Below are positions 31,653 to 37,914 of a stretch of DNA of 40,476 nucleotides, piece after piece. The notes under the pieces were generated by a model. The model did no database searches. It was not told the DNA's origin and saw only the letters and a list, made by a program, of their open reading frames with translations. A program made the translations under genes and the position numbers. This DNA comes from a virus: the IMG/VR virus record IMGVR_UViG_3300049433_000085, positions 1 to 40,476 of that record. The stretch is one strand, 5' to 3'. Within the stretch, counting starts at the first letter, position 1. The number at the start of each line of letters is the position of its first letter.

Positions 31653-32682
31653 TGCGGGTGCTCCCGTAGCTTTTCATTGCCGACATGCACGGTGGCTCGA
31701 GTTGGTCACAGTGGGTGAGCACAATCCGTGGAGTTAGAGGAGATGTGCCGAAGTCCTCAGCGCACCGTTTGTGTAGCGCGCTCACATCCAATGGCGCAAA
31801 GCGGAGCCGTCCCTGCCACGGATGGTCGAGATTCGTGTTGTCCTCGAATCGTAACCGCGTGCTTTCTCCCGGCAGCGGACCCGCTCCGTGGCGCGTCAGA
31901 TACGTGCGGGACATGTAGTAAGGCTCGATATCGGTGATACCGGCCTGCGCACATAGCACCCGGACATTCTTCATGCCGGTGTTCGAACTCGTTACATGCG
32001 GGAAGAATTCCTTATTGCTCTGGTCGAGCAGCAGCCCTTGTGCGCCCTCGAAGACCGGCTCTTTGCACTGGGCAATGCCGAGCGGGTGAACGGCATCGGC
32101 GAACGCCCAGCAGCCTTCAATGAATTTCACGATCATCGCCGGTTCAACAATCGGCTTACCGGTACGGAACTCGGCGTACTTGCCGCAGATCTGCCGCAAG
32201 CGCTCTTCCAAATTCGAGACCTTGTTCCACAGGTCGCTCATCGTGATCTTGAGGCCGGGGATCTGGGAGCGTTCGATGGTCTCCCGGAACCCCACGCCAA
32301 CGCTGCCATGGCGGCCGGCGCCGCGCTTTTCCTCCAGCGCCTGGTTGATCATCATGTCCGCGAACGTCGTCACCAGACAGTCCGGGTGCGCGTACAGGAC
32401 CGGATCGAAACCCAGCGCCAGCAACTCGGTTCGCTCTTTGAAGAAGACGATGGGATTACAGACGAAGAACTGAGACAGGAACGTCGGCACCCCGAGAAAT
32501 GAACCCGAGCCAAAGTGCTGGAAAACATGCCGGTCGCCCTCGGGCGTGACGACCGTATGCCCCGCCTGTGCGCCGCCATTGAATCGAACCACCATCCCCG
32601 CGCCTTGGGCACACAGGTAGTCCGTCATGAGGCCTTTCCCCTCATCGCCGAAGTTGGCTCCAATGACGACGCGCGCGCGCAT
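31639..32682 (-). CDS. adenylosuccinate-synthetase-family enzyme (PurA/PurZ-like)
   Basis: 347 residues against about 430 for bacterial PurA. The short form matches phage PurZ and archaeal PurA. Motifs: GDEGKG (12-17), RFNGGAQAGHT with catalytic-type His42, FEGAQG (211-216), HVTSSNTG (229-236), TRHGAGP (263-269), GRLRFAPLD (291-299), THCD (323-326). PurA joins Asp to IMP; PurZ joins Asp to dGMP on the way to 2-aminoadenine DNA. Asp13 and the guanine-type Asp326 look PurA-like; characterised PurZ replaces the former. The start overlaps the VWA stop (TAATG) with GGAGG upstream. Confidence 0.9.
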   Translation of the reverse strand: MRARVVIGANFGDEGKGLMTDYLCAQGAGMVVRFNGGAQAGHTVVTPEGDRHVFQHFGSGSFLGVPTFLSQFFVCNPIVFFKERTELLALGFDPVLYAHPDCLVTTFADMMINQALEEKRGAGRHGSVGVGFRETIERSQIPGLKITMSDLWNKVSNLEERLRQICGKYAEFRTGKPIVEPAMIVKFIEGCWAFADAVHPLGIAQCKEPVFEGAQGLLLDQSNKEFFPHVTSSNTGMKNVRVLCAQAGITDIEPYYMSRTYLTRHGAGPLPGESTRLRFEDNTNLDHPWQGRLRFAPLDVSALHKRCAEDFGTSPLTPRIVLTHCDQLEPPCMSAMKSYGSTRNDIE

Positions 32683-33593
32683 TAGGCCGGACCTCCGATC
32701 AGGCGAGGGGAGCGGCCTTTCGGGAGGTTCTTGACCGCCTCATGGACCACGCGGGAGCCCGAGCCCCAACCGGCCGCGGAGTCTCCGGCATCGCGGCCTT
32801 CGGCGACCTCGATAGCGGATACGATGGTCTCGGCAAGCTTTTTGTGATCCGCCAGCTTGATCACGCGCTGACCCAGCAACTTCTCCCAGCTGTTGACGAC
32901 GGCGTTCAACTCCCGGCGGGCATAGTCGCCTTCCTGAATGACGACGTGATAGACGTCGTACATTCGTTGGGCCAGTTGCAGTGTGTCGAGTGGTGATAGA
33001 TCAGCCTCGATATCATCCCCGATGAATCGCTTGATCTGGTCGCGAGTGAGGGCGTGAGGGGCTTCCTCGTCGCCGACCGTGAACAGATACCCGCGCTTGC
33101 CGCGCTTCTCCAAGCTGTCGTGCGCCGTGTGGAATGCCCCGAAGTACCAAGGCAGGTTGTAGCTTTCGAACTTGTTTCCACCGCCCCCGTGCTCGAGGTA
33201 GATCTGTGTCAACTGTTCGATGATTCGCTTATCAGCTTCGAACTGTGAGACCTGCAATGGCGCCTGATCGCAGTTCGCATCTCCAATCGCCATGAACATC
33301 ACGTGCGGGTCGCTGATTGGCTTGCGGTCCAGGATGCCCGTGAACAGAGTTCCGAGCCCTTCTCGGGCGATCACATCGGCCAGCATGCCCATACTGCCGG
33401 TCACATCGAGCCCGACAATCACGGGTGTCGAGTTGGGATTGTCCACGCTGTCGCGTGACTCGCGGACCTTCACACCCAGCGGATCGAGGTTCCTGTGCAT
33501 CCCGCGCGAGGTATAGATCTTGTCAGTCGTCTTCCCCACGGTTGAAGCCGTGAAGGTCCGGTATGCACCGGGATCAAATGTTCCACCACCCAT
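32682..33593 (-). CDS. von Willebrand factor A (MIDAS) protein
   Basis: 303 residues, with AAGGAG before the ATG. The VWA domain covers about 55-215: strand then DVTGSMG (63-69, MIDAS variant DxTxS), a second motif around GDANCD (103-108), GGGGNKFESYNLPWYFGAFHTAHD, and GYLFTVGDEEAP. VWA domains bind a metal ion and a partner protein. No signal peptide or extra domain. A family of such stand-alone proteins is known to me from phages, but its role is not. Coupling to the PurA/PurZ-like gene suggests joint function. Confidence 0.85.
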   Translation of the reverse strand: MGGGTFDPGAYRTFTASTVGKTTDKIYTSRGMHRNLDPLGVKVRESRDSVDNPNSTPVIVGLDVTGSMGMLADVIAREGLGTLFTGILDRKPISDPHVMFMAIGDANCDQAPLQVSQFEADKRIIEQLTQIYLEHGGGGNKFESYNLPWYFGAFHTAHDSLEKRGKRGYLFTVGDEEAPHALTRDQIKRFIGDDIEADLSPLDTLQLAQRMYDVYHVVIQEGDYARRELNAVVNSWEKLLGQRVIKLADHKKLAETIVSAIEVAEGRDAGDSAAGWGSGSRVVHEAVKNLPKGRSPRLIGGPA

Positions 33594-33645
33594 CTTTATC
33601 TCCTTACTCGTTGAAAACTAGGAACAAAAGAGATTCGAATTCGTC

Positions 33646-33873
33646 CTACTGACGCCGAAGTCTGAGCGTTGGCTTTCTCACCGGCGATGGCACCAACACC
33701 ACGTATTCCGGCTCGGGCGAAAACTCCAACGTGTCCAGAAGCCAATAAAGCCAACGCTTGGACGAGCGTGTACGTGCGAACCGAGTGCGAGCTTTCTCGC
33801 GCAGGCGTTCCTTGTTTCGGGCACGCCATGCACGGTGATACGCGAGTGCGTCTTGTGGGTTTGCGTAGCTCAT
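33646..33873 (-). CDS. small basic hypothetical protein
   Basis: 75 residues from ATG 33873 (ATGA overlap with the TM peptide). Begins SYANPQDALAYHRAWRARNKERLREKARTRFARTR, the YHRAWRAKNKERLREK type seen at the N-terminus of phage HNH-like proteins, but no HNH motif follows. It may be a remnant or a small DNA-binding protein. The frame extends upstream to 33933. Confidence 0.55.
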   Translation of the reverse strand: MSYANPQDALAYHRAWRARNKERLREKARTRFARTRSSKRWLYWLLDTLEFSPEPEYVVLVPSPVRKPTLRLRRQ

Positions 33874-33980
33874 TTCCAATGCAACACCGCATATAGCGGC
33901 CACACCCAGATCACCAACAGCGTTCCAATCCATCCCAGCACGTTCAGTGCGAACTCAACTCGACGCTTCACGATGGCCAT
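33870..33980 (-). CDS. tiny single-TM peptide
   Basis: 36 residues, ATGA-coupled to the next gene. One hydrophobic helix (FALNVLGWIGTLLVIWVWPLYAVL) after a basic start (MAIVKRRVE), the layout of a membrane peptide. No good ribosome site (GGGA is only 2 nt away). Overlaps the integrase fragment by 26 nt. Provisional. Confidence 0.4.
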   Translation of the reverse strand: MAIVKRRVEFALNVLGWIGTLLVIWVWPLYAVLHWK

Positions 33981-34281
33981 TTCCCAGAACGGCGACGAGC
34001 GGCATCGAATTCAAGTATTCGGCAAACCATGTCAGCCGTTCCTTTTCGCGCTCTTTGTCGCGTCCACCAGCCTCGGCGTACCAGCGCTCGACCGTTTGGG
34101 CCCAGGTGTATTTGGGTCGTTCTCCGAGTCGGACTTGCCGCCACAGATCAGACCTAAGACGGGCTTCGAATTCGTTCGCGGCTTCGCGGTCAGTTGTCTC
34201 AGTCGTTCGTCTAATTTTGATACCGCCGACCGAGAATCGGACCCACCAGTACGGGCTCTTTGGATGGCGATAGAGTGGCAT
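33955..34281 (-). pseudogene. truncated tyrosine-recombinase integrase (N-terminal part only)
   Basis: 108 residues from ATG 34281. Recognisable arm-binding domain and start of the core-binding domain of phage integrases: LYRHPKSPYWWVRFSVGGIKIRRTTETTDREAANEFEARLRSDLWRQV, TWAQTVERWYAEAGGRDKEREKERLTWFAEYLN. The catalytic domain (Arg...HxxR...Tyr) is absent; the frame ends a few codons after the core-binding start, and no such domain is seen downstream. The phage has therefore lost site-specific integration by this enzyme. The fragment overlaps the excisionase-like gene in another frame. Confidence 0.8.
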
Positions 34282-34451
34282 GCGCGAGCCCTTTGTCGTT
34301 CTCGAAGCCATGCAAGCAGGTCCTCTTCGATGAAGACCCACTGCCGCCCCGGCTTATCGGCAGGCACGATACCTGCGCGCGCTTTGCGCATCAACGCATC
34401 CTCGCTCATGCGAAGCAACGCCGCTGCCGCCTGGGTACCGATCGTGCTCAT
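34032..34451 (-). CDS. excisionase-like MerR-type HTH protein
   Basis: 139 residues from ATG 34451 (ATGA overlap upstream). Residues 1-52 form a winged HTH of excisionase type (STIGTQAAAALLRMSEDALMRKARAGIVPADKPGRQWVFIEEDLLAWLRER). A conserved-looking tail follows (ACHSIAIQRARTGGSDSRSAVSKLDERLRQL). The 3' part runs through the integrase fragment in a different frame for 250 nt. Because the tail resembles that of related phage HTH proteins, I think both frames were once used. Confidence 0.7.
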   Translation of the reverse strand: MSTIGTQAAAALLRMSEDALMRKARAGIVPADKPGRQWVFIEEDLLAWLRERQRARACHSIAIQRARTGGSDSRSAVSKLDERLRQLTAKPRTNSKPVLGLICGGKSDSENDPNTPGPKRSSAGTPRLVDATKSAKRNG

Positions 34452-34639
34452 ATCCTCACCTGCGCCCGCTGGCACCCGGCAAAAGAGCCGCCCCCGATCC
34501 CGCCAGCTTTGCGCTGCCAGTCGATAGCCGCGGCACTCCAGTCCCTCAATCGCACCACGCACTGCGCTTCGGTAGGGAAGTACTCGTACTCCACGGGTGG
34601 GGTTTCGCGCACCAGCAGGATCATGATGAGGACCCACAT
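34448..34639 (-). CDS. small protein with hydrophobic N-terminus
   Basis: 63 residues from ATG 34639, with AGGGGAAG 5 nt upstream; an internal ATG at 34624 is an alternative. Short hydrophobic N-terminus (MWVLIMILLV) then YEYFPTEAQCVVRLRDW, a pattern of small phage membrane or secreted proteins of unknown role. Stop overlaps the next start (ATGA). Confidence 0.6.
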   Translation of the reverse strand: MWVLIMILLVRETPPVEYEYFPTEAQCVVRLRDWSAAAIDWQRKAGGIGGGSFAGCQRAQVRI

Positions 34640-34920
34640 GTTAACTTCCCCTGTTCAAACAATCGCAGGATGGTCAAGAGCACGTAGTACTCGAATTCCT
34701 CGGAGTGTTCCCATTTCTTGGCTTTGTCCCGGGAGAGTTGATCCATCTCCTGATGACACGTGCCACACATATGCGCGCCAACGATGTCCGGTACTTTGAT
34801 CCCAAATCCGCCCCCAAAGGACAGGCGGCGAACGCCGGTGTAATGGCACAACACCACGCCATTGGTAGAGGCGCAACGTACGCATGCTTGGTCCTTCGCG
34901 AGTTTGGTCAAGTCTTTCAC
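34621..34920 (-). CDS. DUF1364/Ref-like HNH-type protein
   Basis: 99 residues. I chose GTG 34920 because GAAGG lies 5 nt upstream and it overlaps the upstream stop (GTGA); an earlier GTG at 34953 would overlap by 37 nt. CVRC...LCHYTGVRRLSFGGGFGIKVPDIVGAHMCGTCHQEMD is the zinc-binding pattern of phage DUF1364-type proteins, related to HNH nucleases such as Ref. Placed next to Bet, a role in recombination is plausible. Confidence 0.7.
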   Translation of the reverse strand: MKDLTKLAKDQACVRCASTNGVVLCHYTGVRRLSFGGGFGIKVPDIVGAHMCGTCHQEMDQLSRDKAKKWEHSEEFEYYVLLTILRLFEQGKLTCGSSS

Positions 34921-35231
34921 GAGCGCCTTCGATTGGCCGATTCGGTGCGCCACACATCCAACGCAATGGTTTCGATGTCACGCTTCGCCCGGAGAGTCTC
35001 GAATGCGACAACCGCCTCAATGTATTGATCGTCGATATTGATCACATCCTCGTGGATTTCGGCTAATGCCTCGCGCTGAGCGACTGAACCTTCGGAACCA
35101 ACAAAGATCCGTTTGCGAACGCGCTTGCGCATGATCTCAGCACGTTCATATGCTCCTCGAGCAGAACCGATCCTTTCCGTGGAGTCACGTAGGAATTCGA
35201 ACGCTTCCTCGGCTCGTTGCTCGGTGATCAT
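34917..35231 (-). CDS. helical recombination-cassette protein
   Basis: 104 residues, 5 nt after bet. Long charged helices (EQRAEEAFEFLRDSTERIGSARGAYERAEIMRKRVRKRIFVGSE, DDQYIEAVVAFETLRAKRDIETIALDVWRTESANRRRS). Proteins of this shape often accompany RecT or Bet recombinases in phages; function unknown, perhaps DNA or partner binding. No catalytic motif. Confidence 0.7.
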   Translation of the reverse strand: MITEQRAEEAFEFLRDSTERIGSARGAYERAEIMRKRVRKRIFVGSEGSVAQREALAEIHEDVINIDDQYIEAVVAFETLRAKRDIETIALDVWRTESANRRRS

Positions 35232-35235
35232 CGTC

Positions 35236-36057
35236 TCAGTGCTCGTCTCTGGCCATCAACAACGCCGTCAGTTTCTTGAAATTCTTCTTCGTGATGATGT
35301 CGCGCTTCGCCAGCTCATCGAGCACGCAGATATACAACTCTTGATGCTTGTTGAGTTCCACCGCGACCTCACGCATCTCGGCGGCGATGGCTTCCTCCTC
35401 CTTGTCTTGATCGAGAATCGACTTGATGTCATCGACCCATTTGTCGCGCAATGACATATCAACCTCGGACAGATCCCCGCGCGGGTCGATCTTCGGCAGG
35501 ACTTTGGCCTCCACCTCAATTACACGCTCGGCCTCGTCCTGGTCGTAGATCCCGACAAATCCGAAAGCCAATCGCGCGGCTTGGATCATCGCTTTGTGAC
35601 GCAGCATGCGGCGCGGATGTGTCTTCCAAGGTCCGACGTTTCGATCAACCTCCTTGAAGTATTCCTTCGTGGCAATCGCATGCGATCGGTCTTTGCGATA
35701 CATGCGGCATTCGATCCACACAGGAATCTGGTTCTGATCCAACTCGCCTTCCGTGAAGTCCATGCCGTCAAACTGGGGATCAGAGTTGATGATCCGAGAC
35801 CAACCATCCACTCCCACGATAGGGACAATGGCGCCCCCTTGGCTGGGAAACGCATAGATTTCCTTCGTCCACGGGTTGAGCTTGTACTGGTCAGCGACCA
35901 CGCACAAAGCCATGAGTTGCTCGTTGCTCACATCTCCACGAAAAGCAGTTGCTTTCAGCGTGGCGACCATCTTCTCAGGATCCACCCCATAGCGCTGGGC
36001 CATGCGCACGAGTACGGAATTAGACGCCTGCGGGGTGTGTTGGACAATTGCGTTCAT
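35236..36057 (-). CDS. bet: Bet/RecT-family single-strand annealing recombinase
   Basis: 273 residues. Anneals complementary strands in phage recombination. Conserved Bet block at about 40-110: SNEQLMALCVVADQYKLNPWTKEIYAFPSQGGAIVPIVGVDGWSRIINSDPQFDGMDF, then MLRHKAMIQAARLAFGFVGIYDQDEA. Length fits the family. No lambda Exo-type gene is recognised beside it, although a PD-(D/E)XK-type nuclease exists at 39458. Ribosome site GGAG 8 nt upstream. Its leader carries a strong hairpin. Confidence 0.9.
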   Translation of the reverse strand: MNAIVQHTPQASNSVLVRMAQRYGVDPEKMVATLKATAFRGDVSNEQLMALCVVADQYKLNPWTKEIYAFPSQGGAIVPIVGVDGWSRIINSDPQFDGMDFTEGELDQNQIPVWIECRMYRKDRSHAIATKEYFKEVDRNVGPWKTHPRRMLRHKAMIQAARLAFGFVGIYDQDEAERVIEVEAKVLPKIDPRGDLSEVDMSLRDKWVDDIKSILDQDKEEEAIAAEMREVAVELNKHQELYICVLDELAKRDIITKKNFKKLTALLMARDEH

Positions 36058-36071
36058 CTTTCTACTCCAGT

Positions 36072-36135
36072 CCCCGGCGGGATGACTTGGGCTGCTCGGT
36101 TGGTGTACGTCGTCCCACTTGAGAGCCCGCCGGGG
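36072..36135 (-). promoter_or_regulatory. long GC-rich hairpin in the bet leader
   Basis: A perfect 10-bp inverted repeat, CCCCGGCGGG (36072-36081) and CCCGCCGGGG (36126-36135), encloses 44 nt. It lies between the 40-residue gene and bet, with the 3' arm (on the minus strand) ending 2 nt before GGAG of bet. There is no T tail, so control of translation or mRNA processing is more likely than termination. Confidence 0.5.
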
Positions 36136-36145
36136 GTTGCTAAAA

Positions 36146-36268
36146 TTACTTGGTCACTTTGAGACACTCGCGCAAACGCCTGTATTTCAAGGCCCGGCGC
36201 GGATCGCGGATGTCCCGAAAAGGCTGTGGCCATACGGCCAGTCGCACGTGTTTGTTGAGCAGACTCAT
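36146..36268 (-). CDS. very small basic protein
   Basis: 40 residues, ATG overlapping the upstream stop (ATGA). Basic (RLAVWPQPFRDIRDPRRALKYRRLRECLKVTK); helical and Arg-rich, perhaps nucleic-acid-binding. Followed by the bet leader hairpin. Low information, but the coupling supports it. Confidence 0.45.
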   Translation of the reverse strand: MSLLNKHVRLAVWPQPFRDIRDPRRALKYRRLRECLKVTK

Positions 36269-36486
36269 ATGCGCTCCAACTTGCCGACTTTCGCCACGCA
36301 CTTCAGGAAGCTGTGATGATCGTCACGGGCCATACCAACAAAGAAGCGACGAATGCCCGGCTCAGGCGTACTCCGGGCGCGGGACATGTTGGTTACGCGC
36401 GATTGCAAATGTCTGCCCGCCATGAAACTCTCGAACGCATCGCCTGCAAACATGAGTTTCTTCACGCGAGTGCTTTTGATACTCAT
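36265..36486 (-). CDS. small basic hypothetical protein
   Basis: 73 residues from ATG 36486 (ATGA overlap). Lys/Arg-rich with a mixed pattern (STRVKKLMFAGDAFESFMAGRHLQSRVTNMSRARSTPEPGIRRFFVGMARDDHHSFLKCVAKVGKLERI). Unrecognised. Confidence 0.55.
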   Translation of the reverse strand: MSIKSTRVKKLMFAGDAFESFMAGRHLQSRVTNMSRARSTPEPGIRRFFVGMARDDHHSFLKCVAKVGKLERI

Positions 36487-36659
36487 GAGTGGATCACTCC
36501 GGCCAATGAAGCCTCCGCCATCAGAGCGGCTCGACACAAATCCCACTCTTTGCGTTTGAGCACTTCCAACGTGCGCTCAGCGCGGATGCGATCCTCTGTG
36601 GCCGCACGGGCAAGCCCGCGAGCACGCAAGGTGTGTTGGACTTTCTGTTCTTCGCTCAT
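36483..36659 (-). CDS. small helical hypothetical protein
   Basis: 58 residues, coupled at both ends (ATGA). A single long charged helix (EEQKVQHTLRARGLARAATEDRIRAERTLEVLKRKEWDLCRAALMAEASLAG). Unrecognised. Confidence 0.55.
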   Translation of the reverse strand: MSEEQKVQHTLRARGLARAATEDRIRAERTLEVLKRKEWDLCRAALMAEASLAGVIHS

Positions 36660-36853
36660 GCGTCTTTCCCCCAGATGCTTTGAGCGTAGCGGCGCAGCGA
36701 GAAGTACACACTCGGCTCAAGGGCAATCTGTTGGTCATGGCCGTCGCCCGTCTTCAGCCAGATGTGATAGCCGTCGAAGGAGGCGTACACGCCGTCTCCT
36801 AAATAGGTTGGTTCAACAGGGGACTTCGTACTGACATCAACGGGCTCGTTCAT
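36656..36853 (-). CDS. small conserved early protein
   Basis: 65 residues from ATG 36853, with AGGCGAAG upstream; the frame is open upstream to 36925. Pattern TYLGDGVYASFDGYHIWLKTGDGHDQQIALEPSVYFSLRRYAQ is one I recognise from many phage early operons (function unknown). Coupled to both neighbours. Confidence 0.7.
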   Translation of the reverse strand: MNEPVDVSTKSPVEPTYLGDGVYASFDGYHIWLKTGDGHDQQIALEPSVYFSLRRYAQSIWGKDA

Positions 36854-36990
36854 GTTGACTTCGCCTGACTCGCCAACCAGCGATGCGCGGCATCTGCATC
36901 CCTGCGCACCTGCTCGAGCAGCCACGGATGGATGGGCTCGATCATGGAGGCGGCATAGGCCTTGGCGCGGGCGGCGAGATCGTTCTTCAC
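36850..36990 (-). CDS. first gene of the leftward operon, small helical protein
   Basis: 46 residues from GTG 36990, with AGGAG 7 nt upstream; the frame extends to 37077 but that end has no ribosome site. Sequence KNDLAARAKAYAASMIEPIHPWLLEQVRRDADAAHRWLASQAK. Lies about 90 bp downstream of the leftward promoter. Function unknown. Confidence 0.55.
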   Translation of the reverse strand: MKNDLAARAKAYAASMIEPIHPWLLEQVRRDADAAHRWLASQAKST

Positions 36991-37077
36991 GTGAGTTCTC
37001 CTGGGTGTGAGAGCTGCCGCCGCAAATCGCCCCGCCGAAGAACCTGACGTGTGCGGGTTGTTCACGGGGCAGCTCAT

Positions 37078-37093
37078 GTGTAGTACACTACAC
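37078..37093. promoter_or_regulatory. operator O1 (16-bp inverted repeat)
   Basis: GTGTAGTACACTACAC: perfect 7-bp arms (GTGTAGT/ACTACAC) around a 2-bp centre. It contains the -10 box of the leftward promoter. Likely bound by the HTH repressor or the Cro-like protein. Confidence 0.75.
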
Positions 37094-37114
37094 GGCAGTA
37101 TCAGGACGTGTCAA
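37087..37114 (-). promoter_or_regulatory. leftward early promoter
   Basis: On the minus strand, a perfect consensus -35 TTGACA (37114-37109) is followed after 16 nt by -10 TGTAGT (37092-37087, 4 of 6). Each box lies inside one of the two operators, so a bound repressor would block it. It would drive the leftward operon starting at 36990. Confidence 0.7.
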
Positions 37115-37123
37115 TAGCTACAC
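37108..37123. promoter_or_regulatory. operator O2 (16-bp inverted repeat)
   Basis: GTGTCAATAGCTACAC: outer arms GTGT/ACAC match O1 and O3, with a degenerate middle. Its start is exactly 30 bp from that of O1, about three helix turns, suited to cooperative binding. It contains the -35 box. Confidence 0.65.
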
Positions 37124-37149
37124 AGGCGATTTGTGCACGCAGCGAATCG

Positions 37150-37166
37150 GTAGGGGAAACCCCTAC
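37150..37166. promoter_or_regulatory. GTAGGGG-AAA-CCCCTAC hairpin near the repressor 3' end
   Basis: A perfect 7-bp inverted repeat with a 3-nt loop, 22 bp beyond the repressor stop. No T tail follows on the minus strand. It ends in CTACAC like the operators, so it may be a variant operator or a weak terminator for the repressor mRNA. Confidence 0.4.
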
Positions 37167-37188
37167 ACGGTCAATGGGTTAGCAAGGC

Positions 37189-37626
37189 TTAAGTCTGAGC
37201 CGAAATAATTTCTTCGCGGGCGGCGAGGGCTTCGAGCTTGATGGTGCGGCGCACAGATGCGCGGCCCGTCTCAGATAAGTTGAGAATTCCCTCGACTAAT
37301 TCGTGCAGTTCGGGCGTTCCCACGTGAGATGGATCGAATGCTGGGCTCAGTAGCTGCCACAGGGGGACGCGAGTTTGCTGGGCTACGGCCACAAGGTTAT
37401 CGAGCTGAGGGTTGCCTTCGCCGTTGAGCATATTGCTGACGGTCTTGTTCGATATATTCATGCCGGTTCTGGCAAGGGCCCTGGAAACTGAACGAGCACT
37501 AAGACCGCGCTTCTTGAACGCGGCGCTCAAATTACGAGCGAGCACCGTTTTGGGGTCCTGAGTGTGTATTCCAGTACGCATACCTCTTGAAGGTAAGGGA
37601 ACAGCCGTGTAGGCAGTTGCAACCAT
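37189..37626 (-). CDS. HTH transcriptional repressor (CI-like)
   Basis: 145 residues from ATG 37626; ATG 37581 is an alternative, but neither has a good ribosome site. Residues about 30-90 form an HTH (NLSAAFKKRGLSARSVSRALARTGMNISNKTVSNMLNGEGNPQLDNLVAVAQQTRVPLWQLLSP). The C-terminus (PELHELVEGILNLSETGRASVRRTIKLEALAAREE) is a helix of dimerisation type, with no LexA/CI peptidase domain. It lies between the operators and divergent from the Cro-like gene, the classical place for a lysogeny repressor. Confidence 0.75.
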   Translation of the reverse strand: MVATAYTAVPLPSRGMRTGIHTQDPKTVLARNLSAAFKKRGLSARSVSRALARTGMNISNKTVSNMLNGEGNPQLDNLVAVAQQTRVPLWQLLSPAFDPSHVGTPELHELVEGILNLSETGRASVRRTIKLEALAAREEIISAQT

Positions 37627-37646
37627 GCCGTGTCGTTAACTACACT
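37617..37646 (+). promoter_or_regulatory. candidate rightward promoter
   Basis: TTGCAA (37617-37622), 18 nt, then TACACT (37641-37646), each 4 of 6 to consensus. The -10 overlaps operator O3. The predicted start would fall at about 37653, next to ATG 37654, implying a leaderless mRNA. Weak by sequence; placement is the main support. Confidence 0.4.
37630..37645. promoter_or_regulatory. operator O3 (16-bp inverted repeat)
   Basis: GTGTCGTTAACTACAC: arms match O1 except one position (GTGTCGT/ACTACAC). It lies 8 bp before the Cro-like ATG and overlaps the repressor's 5' flank, so it can control both divergent genes. Confidence 0.7.
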
Positions 37647-37653
37647 GTCCGGC

Positions 37654-37914
37654 ATGACTGATGTACCCAATTCGACAGAATCACTGCTGACCCGCACAAA
37701 GAAACTGCTGGATCAGCGCGGTAAGACCTCATTACGTGAAATCGCCACCGGAGCGGATGTCGGGTACGAGTGGCTGCGCTCGGTTGTCTACGACAAAGAC
37801 GGCAATCGTATCGACGATCCCGGCATCAAGCGCATCGAGAAACTTTACAACTACCTGCTCGAGCTCTACGCCGCGCGGCGCTTTCAGGAACGTACTGAAT
37901 CGCGAGCCAGTTGA
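37654..37914 (+). CDS. Cro-like HTH regulatory protein
   Basis: 86 residues from ATG 37654; the frame is open upstream to 37630 but that part is the operator. HTH pattern LLTRTKKLLDQRGKTSLREIATGADVGYEWLRSVVYDKDG followed by a helical end (IDDPGIKRIEKLYNYLLELYAARR). First gene of the rightward operon, opposite the repressor, as Cro is in lambdoid phages. No ribosome site is visible. Its stop overlaps the next ATG (TGATG). Confidence 0.65.
   Translation: MTDVPNSTESLLTRTKKLLDQRGKTSLREIATGADVGYEWLRSVVYDKDGNRIDDPGIKRIEKLYNYLLELYAARRFQERTESRAS

Noticed and set aside
31639-32682. Direct claim of a 2-aminoadenine (Z) genome
   Set aside because: The enzyme keeps Asp13 and a THCD motif, and no partner genes of the Z pathway or a Z-selective polymerase were seen, so the claim would outrun the sequence.
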